From contig CAZPBY010000031.1 in NCBI GenBank assembly GCA_964584785.1, positions 16,290-80,289 on the forward strand: 64,000 nucleotides of DNA. Reading direction: 5' to 3'. Source of the DNA: JAHFTY01 sp964584785 (lineage in GTDB: Bacteria; Acidobacteriota; Terriglobia; 20CM-2-55-15). Both the position numbers and the translations under genes were made by a program. This document shows, in pieces, positions 34,173-43,685 of this stretch (positions within the stretch are counted from its first letter, which is position 1; every line of letters starts with the position of its first letter). The notes beneath the pieces were generated by a model. That model was not told where the DNA came from. It did not search any database and saw nothing but the letters and a program-made list of their open reading frames with translations.

Positions 34173-36686
34173 CTATCTGGCCGTGCTCGGCTCGGCCTGA
34201 GCCCTGTTCATCTGGAATGCGGGGCTCTTCACAATCCCTAGAATCAGAGATGAAAAACGATTGTCGTTTTTCGCGGCTTCCCGGTTAATTGCGCGGATCA
34301 TCGGCATGTCGGAATACTCGACGCGTCTGCCGATCGCGAATGAGAACAGCTTCTCCGTGAGTGTCGACGTGAATGCGCCGGAATACTTCAGTATGGCCTC
34401 GCGCAGACTGGCCGGGCCGTTCAGCGGCGTACCGTCGTACAGAACAGTTGTGGAATCCACCGGAACACCTCCAGTGTGAATTCGAACTCCGGCCTGACTG
34501 ATCGCATAGGTTTTGTCCCACGTTCTCCATTGGCCGGTAACGTCGAAGTTCTCGAGCGCGAGGCCGATCGGATCAATCATTCGGTGACACGACGTGCAGC
34601 TCGGATTCGCGCGATGCGTTTCCATGCGCTCACGAACGGTGAGAAGCTTGCCCGAATTCACGGCGGGCGTTTCGTCGAGTTGCGGCACAGAAGGAGGAGG
34701 CGGCGGAGGAGGCGTACCCAACAACACGCTCATGACCCACTTCCCGCGCTGAACCGGAGACGTGCGGTCTGCAACCGACGTCAGCGCCAGGATGGCTCCT
34801 TTGCCCAGGAGGCCGCGCCGATAGTCGTCCCTGAGTTCAACACGCCGGAATTGCGTGCCGCGAACAGGTTGTATTCCGTAATGAAGCGACAGGCGCTCAT
34901 CGACGAATGTGTAGTTCGCCGTGATCAAATCAAGAACGTTCCGGTCTTCGCGAACGATGCTGTCGAAGAACAGTTCGACTTCGCGCAACATCGACGTAGC
35001 GAGACTGTAGTCGTACTGCGGGTAGTAAAAAGGGTCGGGCCGGAAATGCAGCAGGTCGGCCAGCTGCAGCCACTGACCTGCGAATTTGGTCGAAAGCCAT
35101 TCAGACCGCGGATCCGCAAGCATCCGTCGAACCTGCTTTTCCAGCACGATGGGATCTTTCAGGCGTCCTTGACGCGCAGCAGCGATGAGTTCGTCATCAG
35201 GCGGATTGCCCCAAAGGAAGTAAGACAGTCGAGACGCAAGGGCGACGTCGCCGATGCGGTAATTCTGTCCGGGCTTCGCCGTCGCCGGTGGAGCTTCGAC
35301 CTTCAACAGAAAATCCGGACTCGTCAGAATGACCTGTATCGCCATTCGTATGCCTGCTTCGAAATCACCTTCCTTCCGCCCCTGTTCGTAAAAGCTCATC
35401 AAACCTTCCATGTCTTCATCGTTCAGCGGCCGGCGGTACGCTTGCCGTGCGAGATCGCTGACGATCTTCGTGGCGCATGGCTTTTCCTCCGGTTGGTTCA
35501 GGGGCCGGCAGGTGAACACTCTGCGGCGGACGGGTGTGTCGGAAACTCCAGCGACGTTGAACGGACCGGTGATCTCGAATTCACGAAGGTGCGGGTACGT
35601 CGTCTTTTCGCCGTTATCGGCGATATCGATGTCGGCCAAGGTGTGCTCGATCGGAGCGATGATGTCTTCGACGATCTCCGAGTGCCCTTGAACGAACGCG
35701 GCGGAAACTCGGTGCGATCCTGCTTTCACGGAAAGGCGGTCCGTCGTGAGGTTGAGGCCTTTCTCCGAAGTTTCTTCCGCCATCGTAGGATCGACTGTCA
35801 GCAAAGCCAGTCGCTCACCATCAATCGAAATCTCGAGCTGCTCGTTGGGCACATTGCCGAACAGCGTGCCTTCCGTATCCCCGTGCAGCAGCGCCCGGAA
35901 ATGGTATTCGCCGTCGGCCGGGAAGTTGAAAACGAACGATATCCCGCCACGCGTGCCGAATGGCGCGCCTTCGACGTGTCGTAATTGCGATGCTGTGCGG
36001 CTGACTTTGAAGATGTTCGATGACGCGTTTGCGTTGGGATCCCCGAGCGCCTCGCGGCTGATTTGAGAGGCGGCGCGAATATAGCCTTCCATCAGGGACG
36101 CCGAGAAGGATTGCGTGTCCGCGATGTTGTCCAAGCCCTCGCTGAGAGTGTCGGCAGGAAGGTACTTGTCGACGTCCACATCGATTCCGAGAAGTTCGCG
36201 AACCGAACGTGCATATTCGTCACGAGTCAACCGCTGGAACGGCCGGGTTCCCGGATTCGGGTGAAGCGCCGCGGACTTATCGAGTTGGGTTTCGAGGACT
36301 TTAAGGAACGCCAGAGCCGTTTCCCGGTCCGGACGGCGAGTTGCAATCGCAGGCGGCATCAGACCGGTCCTTAGCTTCTTGATAATCTTTTCAGCGAGCT
36401 CCGCGTTTTCATCGACGTGCGTCAGGTCAAGTGCCGTCAGGGTCATGCTGCCCGAGCGCGTCGTATCGTTATGACAGCCGGAACAGTAGTCCTTAATGAG
36501 AGCCTTTTGCGATTCCAGCGGCATCAATGCCGGGGTTGCGGATGCCGTGGCGGCCTTCGGTATTTGAGGTTTCGGAGAGGTTGTTGTCGCCGTCCTCGCC
36601 GGTCTCGATTGCTGTGCGCCGCTGAAACTGTCTGCAGCGAACAGACCAAGCAGAATGATCCCCAGTACTGCCAACGTGCGTTTCAT
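34173..36686 (-). CDS. DUF1592/DUF1587-family protein with c-type haem motifs
   Basis: An 837-residue protein from the ATG at 36686; this start gives a proper signal peptide (MKRTLAVLGIILLGLFAADS). A planctomycete-type cytochrome c motif lies near the N-terminus (CSGCH, residues 68-72). The DUF1587 block (RLTRDEYARSVRELLGID) and the DUF1595/1592/1588/1585 regions follow. A second CxxCH (CTSCHR) lies near residue 697. It is probably a periplasmic redox protein of unknown substrate, acting with the DUF1552 protein encoded downstream. It heads the likely three-gene operon ending in the ankyrin gene. Confidence 0.88.
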   Translation of the reverse strand: MKRTLAVLGIILLGLFAADSFSGAQQSRPARTATTTSPKPQIPKAATASATPALMPLESQKALIKDYCSGCHNDTTRSGSMTLTALDLTHVDENAELAEKIIKKLRTGLMPPAIATRRPDRETALAFLKVLETQLDKSAALHPNPGTRPFQRLTRDEYARSVRELLGIDVDVDKYLPADTLSEGLDNIADTQSFSASLMEGYIRAASQISREALGDPNANASSNIFKVSRTASQLRHVEGAPFGTRGGISFVFNFPADGEYHFRALLHGDTEGTLFGNVPNEQLEISIDGERLALLTVDPTMAEETSEKGLNLTTDRLSVKAGSHRVSAAFVQGHSEIVEDIIAPIEHTLADIDIADNGEKTTYPHLREFEITGPFNVAGVSDTPVRRRVFTCRPLNQPEEKPCATKIVSDLARQAYRRPLNDEDMEGLMSFYEQGRKEGDFEAGIRMAIQVILTSPDFLLKVEAPPATAKPGQNYRIGDVALASRLSYFLWGNPPDDELIAAARQGRLKDPIVLEKQVRRMLADPRSEWLSTKFAGQWLQLADLLHFRPDPFYYPQYDYSLATSMLREVELFFDSIVREDRNVLDLITANYTFVDERLSLHYGIQPVRGTQFRRVELRDDYRRGLLGKGAILALTSVADRTSPVQRGKWVMSVLLGTPPPPPPPSVPQLDETPAVNSGKLLTVRERMETHRANPSCTSCHRMIDPIGLALENFDVTGQWRTWDKTYAISQAGVRIHTGGVPVDSTTVLYDGTPLNGPASLREAILKYSGAFTSTLTEKLFSFAIGRRVEYSDMPMIRAINREAAKNDNRFSSLILGIVKSPAFQMNRAQAEPSTAR

Positions 36687-36798
36687 AAAGTTGTCCCGTC
36701 CGTTCCAGGCTTGTTCGATGGACTTCCGTTTGTAAGTACCACTTTTTGCGTGGAAGTTCAAGGAACGCAGCGGTTTAGAACCGCAACAGCCTCCTATG

Positions 36799-37908
36799 TT
36801 AACCGAGCGCCGCGTGAACGGCTTCAATAATAAGGTTCACTTCGCCCGGCATCAGGTGCGGGTGTATCGGGAGGCTCAGGATTTCCCGGCAAACGCGTTC
36901 CGTTATCGGAAGCGCCACGTGGGGGACACGTTCCCGGTAGGCGGGCTGGAGGTGCACGGGTTGCGGATAGAGAACAGCGGTCACGATGCCCGACTGCCGC
37001 AGGTTCGACTGCAGACGGTCGCGATTCTTCGAGCGAACCGTGTACTGGTGGTACACGTGCGCCGCTTCAGGATTCGACGCGGGAATCAGCAATGACGCCT
37101 GCCCGAACGCCTCGTTATACGTCGAAGCGATCCGCCGTCGTTCCGAGTTTTCAGCGTCGAGGTACTGGAGTTTTACCCGGAGGATCGCGGCCTGAAGCTC
37201 ATCCAGGCGGGAATTCCATCCGGCCGATTCGCTGACATAACGAGTTCGCCAACCGTACTGTCGAATCATTCGCACCGACTCCGCAAGGCGGGAATCGTTT
37301 GTGACCACCGCGCCGCCGTCGCCGAGCGCGCCCAGGTTCTTGGTCGGGTAAAAACTGAACGTCGCGAGATGTCCGAACGTACCTGTCTTCCTGCCATGCC
37401 ACGTTGCGCCGTGAGATTGAGCGCAGTCTTCGATCACGAGAAGCTTGCGACGTCCGGCAATCTCGATAATCGCCGGCATCGGCGCCGGGTGTCCGTAAAT
37501 ATGGACGGGAATGATCGCGGTGACGTTCTCTCCGTGCTCATCGAGCGCGCGTTCAATGCTCGCCGGATCGATCGTAAACGTGGCGGGATCGATATCGACT
37601 AAGACGGGCGTGGCTCCTGCTTCTTCGATCGCGCTGACCGTGGCGACGGCAGTATGCGACACGGTGATGACCTTATCTCCGGGGCCAACGCCGCAGGCCC
37701 GCAAGGCAAGGTGAATGGCTTCGGTGCCGTTCCCAACGCCGATAGCGTGCGAAACCCCGAGGTACTCGGCGAATTCACGTTCAAACGCGGCGACCTCATC
37801 CCCTAGAATGTAGCGGCCGCTTTCAAAAACCCGTTTCACGGCCGTGTCGATCTCATTTTTGTGCGCGAAGTAATTTCGTCCAGGGTCTGCAGGTAAGATC
37901 GTGTTCAC
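36799..37908 (-). CDS. DegT/DnrJ/EryC1 (WecE-like) sugar aminotransferase
   Basis: A 369-residue PLP enzyme. A GTG start at 37908 overlaps the stop of the upstream SDR gene (GTGA). GRYILGDEVAAFEREFAEYL, IGVGNGTEAIHLALR and IPVHIYGHPAPM are typical of the family, and FSFYPTKNLGALGDGGAV carries the Schiff-base Lys (K190). These enzymes transfer an amino group to a 3- or 4-keto nucleotide sugar. Coupling to the SDR gene suggests the two act in sequence to make an amino sugar for the glycan encoded downstream. Confidence 0.9.
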   Translation of the reverse strand: MNTILPADPGRNYFAHKNEIDTAVKRVFESGRYILGDEVAAFEREFAEYLGVSHAIGVGNGTEAIHLALRACGVGPGDKVITVSHTAVATVSAIEEAGATPVLVDIDPATFTIDPASIERALDEHGENVTAIIPVHIYGHPAPMPAIIEIAGRRKLLVIEDCAQSHGATWHGRKTGTFGHLATFSFYPTKNLGALGDGGAVVTNDSRLAESVRMIRQYGWRTRYVSESAGWNSRLDELQAAILRVKLQYLDAENSERRRIASTYNEAFGQASLLIPASNPEAAHVYHQYTVRSKNRDRLQSNLRQSGIVTAVLYPQPVHLQPAYRERVPHVALPITERVCREILSLPIHPHLMPGEVNLIIEAVHAALG

Positions 37909-38888
37909 AAGTAATGCTTCAAGTGAAGGCGGTAGAACGCGAGCGAGTGTTCCAGCGCTTCCGGTAACGGGGTTTGGGGCCGCCATCCGAGGGCGGATTC
38001 GATCCTGCTGAAGTCCGCGTAGTAATCGCCGATGTCGATGGGCTTGCGATCCGGCGGATAGTCGCGAACTACAAATTGGCCGCCGCCATTGACACGTACG
38101 AGCAGCTCGGCAAGGTCGTGCAGGCTGATGACCCGATCGCCGCCGAGATTGAAGATCTGACCGTTCGCATTCTCGGATACCGCGGCCAGGAGAAACGCGT
38201 CGACGGCGTCGTCGACGTAAGTAAAATCGCGAAGCTGATCGCCGCCCCAGACCTCGAAGGGCTGGCCCTCAATCACGGCGCGAATCCAGATTCCCAGGAA
38301 TGTCTGCCGCGCATCCTTCACTCTCATGCGCGGCCCGATCGTGTTCGTGAGCCGCAGCGCGCACGAGCGAAGGCCGTAAACGTTGTTGTACAGGATGTGA
38401 AACCACTCGCCCGCCATTTTGTTGACGCCGTTCACGTCGGCCGGCCGCAGCAGGTGATTCTCGTCGACAGGCAAATAGTCGGGCTTGCCGTACAGTTGGC
38501 GCGTGCTGGCGAACACGATCTTGATATCCGGGTTGCACTTTCGGCATGCCTCGAGAATCGAAAGCTGCGCGCGGCAATTGATTTCGAGATCCGTGTAAGG
38601 ATCGCGCATGGAATCCATGTGGCTGGTCTGACCGGCCAGGTTGAACAAGTAATCCTGGTCACGGACGAGATACTGCATGCTGTATTCGTCGCGAACGTCG
38701 GAGACGTTGATCTTCACGCGGTCCTGGAGATCGGCAACGTTGAATGGATTGCCGCCGTACTCCGGAACAAGGCTGTCCACGAGCACAACCTTTCCGCCCA
38801 ACTCGACAAGCCGATGCGTCAGTGCGGAGCCAACAAATCCCAGTCCGCCCGTGATCAAGACTCGCTTGTTCTGGAAATGCTCCCTCAT
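37905..38888 (-). CDS. SDR-family nucleotide-sugar epimerase/dehydratase, catalytic Tyr absent
   Basis: A 327-residue extended SDR. The NAD-binding TGGLGFVG is intact, as are VFASTRQLYG and LRLTNTIGPRMR and the substrate-binding RDFTYVDDAVDAFLLA. Where the family usually has YxxxK, this protein reads DVNGVNKMAGEW, so Lys157 is kept but the Tyr position (153) is Asn. It is either a subgroup with altered chemistry or a binding protein. It is translationally coupled to the aminotransferase gene. It diverges from the glycosyltransferase gene at 38996. Confidence 0.85.
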   Translation of the reverse strand: MREHFQNKRVLITGGLGFVGSALTHRLVELGGKVVLVDSLVPEYGGNPFNVADLQDRVKINVSDVRDEYSMQYLVRDQDYLFNLAGQTSHMDSMRDPYTDLEINCRAQLSILEACRKCNPDIKIVFASTRQLYGKPDYLPVDENHLLRPADVNGVNKMAGEWFHILYNNVYGLRSCALRLTNTIGPRMRVKDARQTFLGIWIRAVIEGQPFEVWGGDQLRDFTYVDDAVDAFLLAAVSENANGQIFNLGGDRVISLHDLAELLVRVNGGGQFVVRDYPPDRKPIDIGDYYADFSRIESALGWRPQTPLPEALEHSLAFYRLHLKHYL

Positions 38889-38995
38889 GTAACGGCCGAC
38901 TATATCAGATCAAATAGAGTTGCGCCGGAGGCGGGCGGCGGCACATTGACAGGATGATGTTCTCAACTTAAGTTAAATTCGGTCCCAGGAGAATT

Positions 38996-39934
38996 ATGAC
39001 GTCGCCGGCGCCGATCGCTCTGTTTGTTTTCAATCGCCCGCTGCACACGAAGGCAACACTGGAGAGCCTTTCGCGCAATCCGGAGAGTTCCCAAAGCGAC
39101 ATTTTTGTTTTCTCCGACGGTCCACGTTCGGCCGCCGATGAGGAGACCGTTGGGCAAGTAAGGGATTGCATTGCGAACGCGTCGGGTTTCCGTTCCATGA
39201 AGGTTGTACAACGGTCCGAGAATTTCGGTCTGGCGCGTTCGATCATCAGCGGTGTCACGGAGATCCTCGAGACTTCAGACCGAATCATCGTTTTGGAAGA
39301 CGACCTCATCACCTCGCCGCATTTTCTGAAATACATGAATGCCGCGCTGGACTGCTATATCGATGATGAGCGCGTTGGCTCGGTCCATGCGTACATGTAT
39401 CCCATCGAAGGTCTGCCCGATTTCTTCTTCATGAAGGGCGGAGACTGCTGGGGTTGGGGAACCTGGCGCGACCGATGGCGTCTTCTCGAAACGGATGGCG
39501 GTCGATTGCTGCTGCGCCTGACGAAACAGGGTCTGCTTCGTGAATTCGATAAGACGGGCGGCAATCACATGGTCCGCATGTTGACGGACCAGATCCGCGG
39601 AATCAATTCGTCGTGGTTCATCCGATGGCATGCGTCGTTATTTCTGAACGGCAAGCTGACGCTTCAGCCTGGACGATCGTTTGTTCAGAACATCGGAAGC
39701 GATAACAGCGGAACGCATTGCAGCACGACGGATATGTTCGATGTCGTGGCGCGGAGCAGCTTCGACGGACTCCCGCCGTTAGAGGTCGACGAGAATCGAG
39801 CTGCCGTCGATGAGATCCGGCGCTTTTTCGACAGAAGTCAAACAAGCGCGTGGTATCGGCGGCTCGCTCGAGAAGTTCTTGATGAAATCCGTCTGCAGAA
39901 GATTGTCCGATCGGTTGAAAGAATTGAGACCTAA
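38996..39934 (+). CDS. glycosyltransferase, GNT-I/GT2-like (GT-A fold)
   Basis: A 312-residue protein with an AGGAG site before the ATG. The N-terminus PIALFVFNRPLHTKATLESL, the strand IFVFSDGPRS and the metal-binding IIVLEDDLITSPHFLKYMN match the GT-A fold with an EDD motif, as in GNT-I-like and many bacterial sugar transferases. GDCWGWGTWRDRW is a conserved acceptor-side block. It probably adds a sugar to a lipid-linked glycan at the inner face of the membrane. Its last 4 bases overlap the converging wzt-like gene. Confidence 0.85.
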   Translation: MTSPAPIALFVFNRPLHTKATLESLSRNPESSQSDIFVFSDGPRSAADEETVGQVRDCIANASGFRSMKVVQRSENFGLARSIISGVTEILETSDRIIVLEDDLITSPHFLKYMNAALDCYIDDERVGSVHAYMYPIEGLPDFFFMKGGDCWGWGTWRDRWRLLETDGGRLLLRLTKQGLLREFDKTGGNHMVRMLTDQIRGINSSWFIRWHASLFLNGKLTLQPGRSFVQNIGSDNSGTHCSTTDMFDVVARSSFDGLPPLEVDENRAAVDEIRRFFDRSQTSAWYRRLAREVLDEIRLQKIVRSVERIET

Positions 39935-41136
39935 CGAATCGACCAGGTGTGGGAAGCAACAACCGAACCGTATCCTTTCGGAGGCAGTTTGCCGCTGCCG
40001 TAAAAGTCTCCGTCTTCCACTTCGACGCGCGCAGCTTCCCGAACCCAATCCGTCATCACACCGTTAATCGTGCAATAAAGATTGACCGTATACATTCCCG
40101 GCAGGAGCGGGAGTTTGTCGAAGCAGCAAGTGAAGGCGCCTTCGGAGGGAATCATATCGAATTGCTGCGCGGTAAGGTCGTTACTCAAGTACAGCGCGCC
40201 TTCGCCGAAGGGGTTGTAAAACGCCATCGAGATATGAATGTTGCGCAGCGGCACGGATTCACCGGAGTACCTGATGACGAACTCGGCCGAAGAACCGCAG
40301 GAGACGGCCGTTGGAGAGAATTCTGTGAAGCGCAGCCGTCCGTTTCCCTCGCGATCCTGACGCGATGCCAGCGTCTGCGTTTCGGCCTCGCGCGCTTCCA
40401 CGAGGTACTTGTCGATCATCTCCGGGACGGGGCCGGATCCCACAAGTCGTCCACCCGAGAGCAGGTGCGCCACCGTGCATAGGTTTTGAATTGCGCCCAT
40501 GTTGTGGCTGACGAACACCACGGTGCGTCCCGCTTTGGCGACCGACCCCATCTTCCCGAGACACTTCTTCTGGAACGCAGCGTCACCGACTGCAAGAACT
40601 TCGTCCACCAGCAGGATTTCAGGCTCGAGATGCGCGGCAACCGCGAATGCGAGGCGTACGTACATGCCGCTCGAATAATGCTTCACGGGAGTGTCGACGA
40701 ACCGGCTCACTTCGGCGAAGTCCACGATCGCATCGAAGTTTCGATCGATCTCCTTCTTTCGCATTCCCAGGATGGCGCCGCTGAGATAAATGTTCTCGCG
40801 GCCGGTAAGTTCCGGATGAAAACCTGTGCCGACCTCCAGAAGACTTCCGACTCTGCCTCGAACGCGTGCGTGACCTGTCGTCGGTTCGGTGATTCGTGAA
40901 AGGATCTTGAGTAGTGTGCTCTTGCCCGCGCCATTCCTGCCGATCAATCCAACAACCTCGCCATGCTGAATCTCCAGGGAGACGTCCTTCAACGCCCAGA
41001 ACAATCGGCCCGCGTCAGTGGCGTTCCTCCGCTTGAACAGATCGACGAGGCTGTCTCTCAGCGCTTTGTACTTTTGATATTTACCCAGCGTGTATTGTTT
41101 GCTCAGGCCTTCGATCTGGATTGCGAATCCGTCCAT
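39931..41136 (-). CDS. wzt: polysaccharide ABC transporter ATP-binding protein (Wzt-like)
   Basis: A 401-residue protein. The ABC domain (residues 5-240) has Walker A GLIGRNGAGKSTLL, the LEVGTGFHPELTGRENIYL block characteristic of polysaccharide exporters, the signature YSSGMYVRLAF and Walker B EILLVDEVLAVGD with H-loop SHNM. The C-terminal region (about 250-401) is a beta-sandwich extension like that of Wzt proteins, which recognise the finished O-antigen end. The start overlaps the permease stop (TAATG). Confidence 0.92.
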   Translation of the reverse strand: MDGFAIQIEGLSKQYTLGKYQKYKALRDSLVDLFKRRNATDAGRLFWALKDVSLEIQHGEVVGLIGRNGAGKSTLLKILSRITEPTTGHARVRGRVGSLLEVGTGFHPELTGRENIYLSGAILGMRKKEIDRNFDAIVDFAEVSRFVDTPVKHYSSGMYVRLAFAVAAHLEPEILLVDEVLAVGDAAFQKKCLGKMGSVAKAGRTVVFVSHNMGAIQNLCTVAHLLSGGRLVGSGPVPEMIDKYLVEAREAETQTLASRQDREGNGRLRFTEFSPTAVSCGSSAEFVIRYSGESVPLRNIHISMAFYNPFGEGALYLSNDLTAQQFDMIPSEGAFTCCFDKLPLLPGMYTVNLYCTINGVMTDWVREAARVEVEDGDFYGSGKLPPKGYGSVVASHTWSIR

Positions 41137-42002
41137 TACCGGCCTCCCGACCCGATCGCGTCGACGAACGTGCGTTCGCGGCGCCGGAACCAGATAATCC
41201 CGGTGACGAATATTGCGAGCGCAACGGCACCACTCACGAAGACCATCGAGTCCGGACCGTTACCCGAACCAAGAATCGCCCAGCGGAATCCTTCAACCAC
41301 ACCAACCATCGGATTCAGCCCGTACAGGGCACGCCATCGTTCCGGCACGACATTCGAGGAATACACGACGGGAGTGATGAAGAACCAGAACTGGTTGAGA
41401 AAAGGAATGGTATACATCACGTCCCGGTATTCGACATTCAGCGCCGATAGCCAGAACCCCGTCCCAAGCGCCGTGATAACCAACAGCATTGTGAAGATGG
41501 GAATCCACGCCATCTCCGGACGCAGAGGCATTCCATAAAGAACCAACAGGACAAGCAGCAAGCCGCTCGCAATCACGAAGTCCACGATCGCGCCGCAGGT
41601 TGTGGCGATCGGCACGATGATGCGCGGGAAGTACACTCGGGTAATCAGCCGTTGGTCCGTCACGAGACTATTCGTGGATTCCGTGATCGCCCGAGAAAAA
41701 AGCTGCCATGGCATCAGCGCGGTCAGAGCGAACAAAGGATATGGAACTCCGCCGGTGTTGACGCCGGCCAGGCGTCCAAAGAACAGACTGAACACGACCA
41801 TCATGGCAACAGGCTGCAGCAGCGCCCATACAATGCCGATAGCGGTTTGCTTGTAACGGACTTTGATGTCGCGCCAGGTGAGAAAATAGATCAGTTCGCG
41901 GTAGGACCAAAGCTCGCGGACATCCAGCATGCGCCACGCGGAGCTGGGCGCAATGTCAAAAACCGGTAACTCGGAGCCCGACATTCGCAGATAGTGAACC
42001 AT
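41136..42002 (-). CDS. wzm: polysaccharide ABC transporter permease (Wzm-like, ABC-2 type)
   Basis: A protein of about 288 residues with six predicted membrane segments (for example IGIVWALLQPVAMMVVFSLF and IVDFVIASGLLLVLLVLYG). It has the cytoplasmic entry motif LIYFLTWRDIKVRYKQT and the VEGFRWAILG block typical of ABC-2 polysaccharide permeases. The start is uncertain: GTG 42011, ATG 42002 and ATG 41984 are in frame with no clear ribosome site. With Wzt it flips the undecaprenyl-linked glycan to the periplasm. It diverges from the gene at 42103. Confidence 0.92.
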   Translation of the reverse strand: MVHYLRMSGSELPVFDIAPSSAWRMLDVRELWSYRELIYFLTWRDIKVRYKQTAIGIVWALLQPVAMMVVFSLFFGRLAGVNTGGVPYPLFALTALMPWQLFSRAITESTNSLVTDQRLITRVYFPRIIVPIATTCGAIVDFVIASGLLLVLLVLYGMPLRPEMAWIPIFTMLLVITALGTGFWLSALNVEYRDVMYTIPFLNQFWFFITPVVYSSNVVPERWRALYGLNPMVGVVEGFRWAILGSGNGPDSMVFVSGAVALAIFVTGIIWFRRRERTFVDAIGSGGR

Positions 42003-42102
42003 AATGGACACGATCGTGTCGACCCGCTTTTCCGCAGCTTGAGCGGACCTGTCGGCCGTTGCCTGCTTGATTTCTGTTCACTCATGAGATGATTGCAGCG
42101 TT

Positions 42103-42888
42103 GTGAAGCTGGTGCAGTGGGTCACACAAGTCACCTGGGTGCGCGCAGTCAAAGCCGGCGTCCAGACACTTTCTCGGGAATTTGGCTTAGGATTCGGTTG
42201 GATGAGTGGACTGCTTCAGCTTGGAGTTTTCGCCGGCGATTACCGGCGGCTTAGGCGGCTCAACCATGGCGGCGCTTTTGATTTGAGCGCAAAGAATCTT
42301 TCTCCGTTCCTGCGCGACCGAACCGAGACGACTCCGCTCGATCCGATTTATGTTCTGCAGGATTCGTGGTTCGCTCGCAAGATTTCCGAACGGCGCCCGT
42401 CCAACCACGTCGACGTTGGATCGTCCGCCCGATCCATGACAGTGATCGCTCAGTTTGTCCCGATAACTTTCGTCGACATCCGGCCTGTTGAAATCGACCT
42501 GCCCGGATTTACTTTTGTCAGCGGATCGATACTCGCGCTGCCTTTTGCGGATCGATCGGTGCTGAGCCTGTCTTCTCTATGCGTGATCGAACACATCGGT
42601 CTGGGCCGTTATGGCGACACTATTGACGCGTTGGGTTCCGAAAAGGCTGCATCCGAACTGGCCCGTGTTCTCAGTCCGGGTGGGAACCTTTACGTCAGCG
42701 TGCCGGTCGATCCCCAGTGCCGCATTTACTTCAACGCTCACCGCGCGTTTTCGCGCGATTACCTTCTCAAGCTTTTTGCCGATCTTCAGCTTGTGGAAGA
42801 GCGCTACATTTACGATCGGTCCGTTACAACCGCTTACGATCCACAACGTCGTTTTGGCACGGGTCTGTATCACTTTCGACGAACATGA
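42103..42888 (+). CDS. DUF268-like / class I methyltransferase-fold protein
   Basis: A 261-residue protein with a GTG start at 42103. HVDVGSSARSMTVIAQF and TFVDIRPVEIDLPGF form a Rossmann-like SAM-binding start, then LSLSSLCVIEHIGLGRYGD and GGNLYVSVPVDPQCRIYFNA, as in DUF268 proteins found in polysaccharide loci. The glycine-rich SAM loop is less canonical than in true methyltransferases, so the activity is unproven. The stop overlaps the start of the fkbM-like gene (ATGA), and a run of coupled genes follows. Confidence 0.7.
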   Translation: MKLVQWVTQVTWVRAVKAGVQTLSREFGLGFGWMSGLLQLGVFAGDYRRLRRLNHGGAFDLSAKNLSPFLRDRTETTPLDPIYVLQDSWFARKISERRPSNHVDVGSSARSMTVIAQFVPITFVDIRPVEIDLPGFTFVSGSILALPFADRSVLSLSSLCVIEHIGLGRYGDTIDALGSEKAASELARVLSPGGNLYVSVPVDPQCRIYFNAHRAFSRDYLLKLFADLQLVEERYIYDRSVTTAYDPQRRFGTGLYHFRRT

Positions 42889-43685
42889 AGGCACGTGAGC
42901 GTTCCCCGTTCTGGCGCCGGGCATTGAGGTCGATCAGTCTCAGAGCCTTTCACAGGGTTGAAAACAACAACGATCCGGACTCTGCGCGCAACGGCGAAAG
43001 CTGGCTGCTCCGGCAGATCATACATCGCCGGACTGCTGAGAAATCGAACGCGTTGGTCTTCTTTGATGTAGGTGCGAATGTCGGCACCTACACGCGTTCC
43101 GCTTTGAAAGAAGCGCGTCGTGCAACTTGCCGGCTGCAGATCCACGCATTTGAACCGTCCCAATACAACAGCGACATCCTGAACAGCAGCTTTGCAGACC
43201 TACCGAACGTCCACGTAACGCGCGCTGCCGTGGCGGACCAGCCGGGGACGGCGATTCTTTACTCGGAAGCTCCGGGCAGCACACAGGCGTCTCTGATCAA
43301 TCGAACCACCGTTCAGGCGCAGGCGAGAGAAGAAATTGAAGTGCCGGTGATCCGCCTCGATGACTACATGGCCGCTCATCGCATCGATCGAGTGAACGTT
43401 TTGAAGCTTGATGTCGAAGGAGCCGAACTCCCTGCGCTGCGTGGGCTGGGCGAGAAGCTGAAGCCGGAAACGGTTCAGCTGATCCAGTTCGAGTACGGTG
43501 GTACGGCGATCGATGCTGGCGTCACGTTGAAGGACTTTTACGATCTGCTTTCGCCGCGAGGCTACGTGCTGGCCAAACTGTTTCCGAGAGCTTTGGAAGT
43601 ACGTGCGTACCATTCGTGGATGGAGCACTATGCCTACGCGAACTACGTCGCCGTCTCGCCGGAATTTATCGGAACGAGTGAATGA
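42885..43685 (+). CDS. FkbM-family methyltransferase
   Basis: A 266-residue protein from the ATG at 42885, which overlaps the previous stop. FFDVGANVGTYTRSALKEA is the SAM-binding loop, LQIHAFEPSQYNSDIL the acidic second strand, and VNVLKLDVEGAELPALRGL the family's hallmark block. FkbM-like enzymes O-methylate sugars or polyketides; in this locus methylation of a glycan residue is the simplest reading. It is coupled by ATGA to the next gene. Confidence 0.88.
   Translation: MKARERSPFWRRALRSISLRAFHRVENNNDPDSARNGESWLLRQIIHRRTAEKSNALVFFDVGANVGTYTRSALKEARRATCRLQIHAFEPSQYNSDILNSSFADLPNVHVTRAAVADQPGTAILYSEAPGSTQASLINRTTVQAQAREEIEVPVIRLDDYMAAHRIDRVNVLKLDVEGAELPALRGLGEKLKPETVQLIQFEYGGTAIDAGVTLKDFYDLLSPRGYVLAKLFPRALEVRAYHSWMEHYAYANYVAVSPEFIGTSE

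Noticed and set aside
34476..35984. Plus-strand open frame of 502 codons opposite the DUF1592 gene
   Set aside because: Arg-rich, no family motifs, entirely within a well-supported gene on the other strand.
36770..36784. GCGGTT/AACCGC hairpin near the aminotransferase end as a terminator
   Set aside because: Six-base stem without a T tract on the relevant strand; too weak to call.
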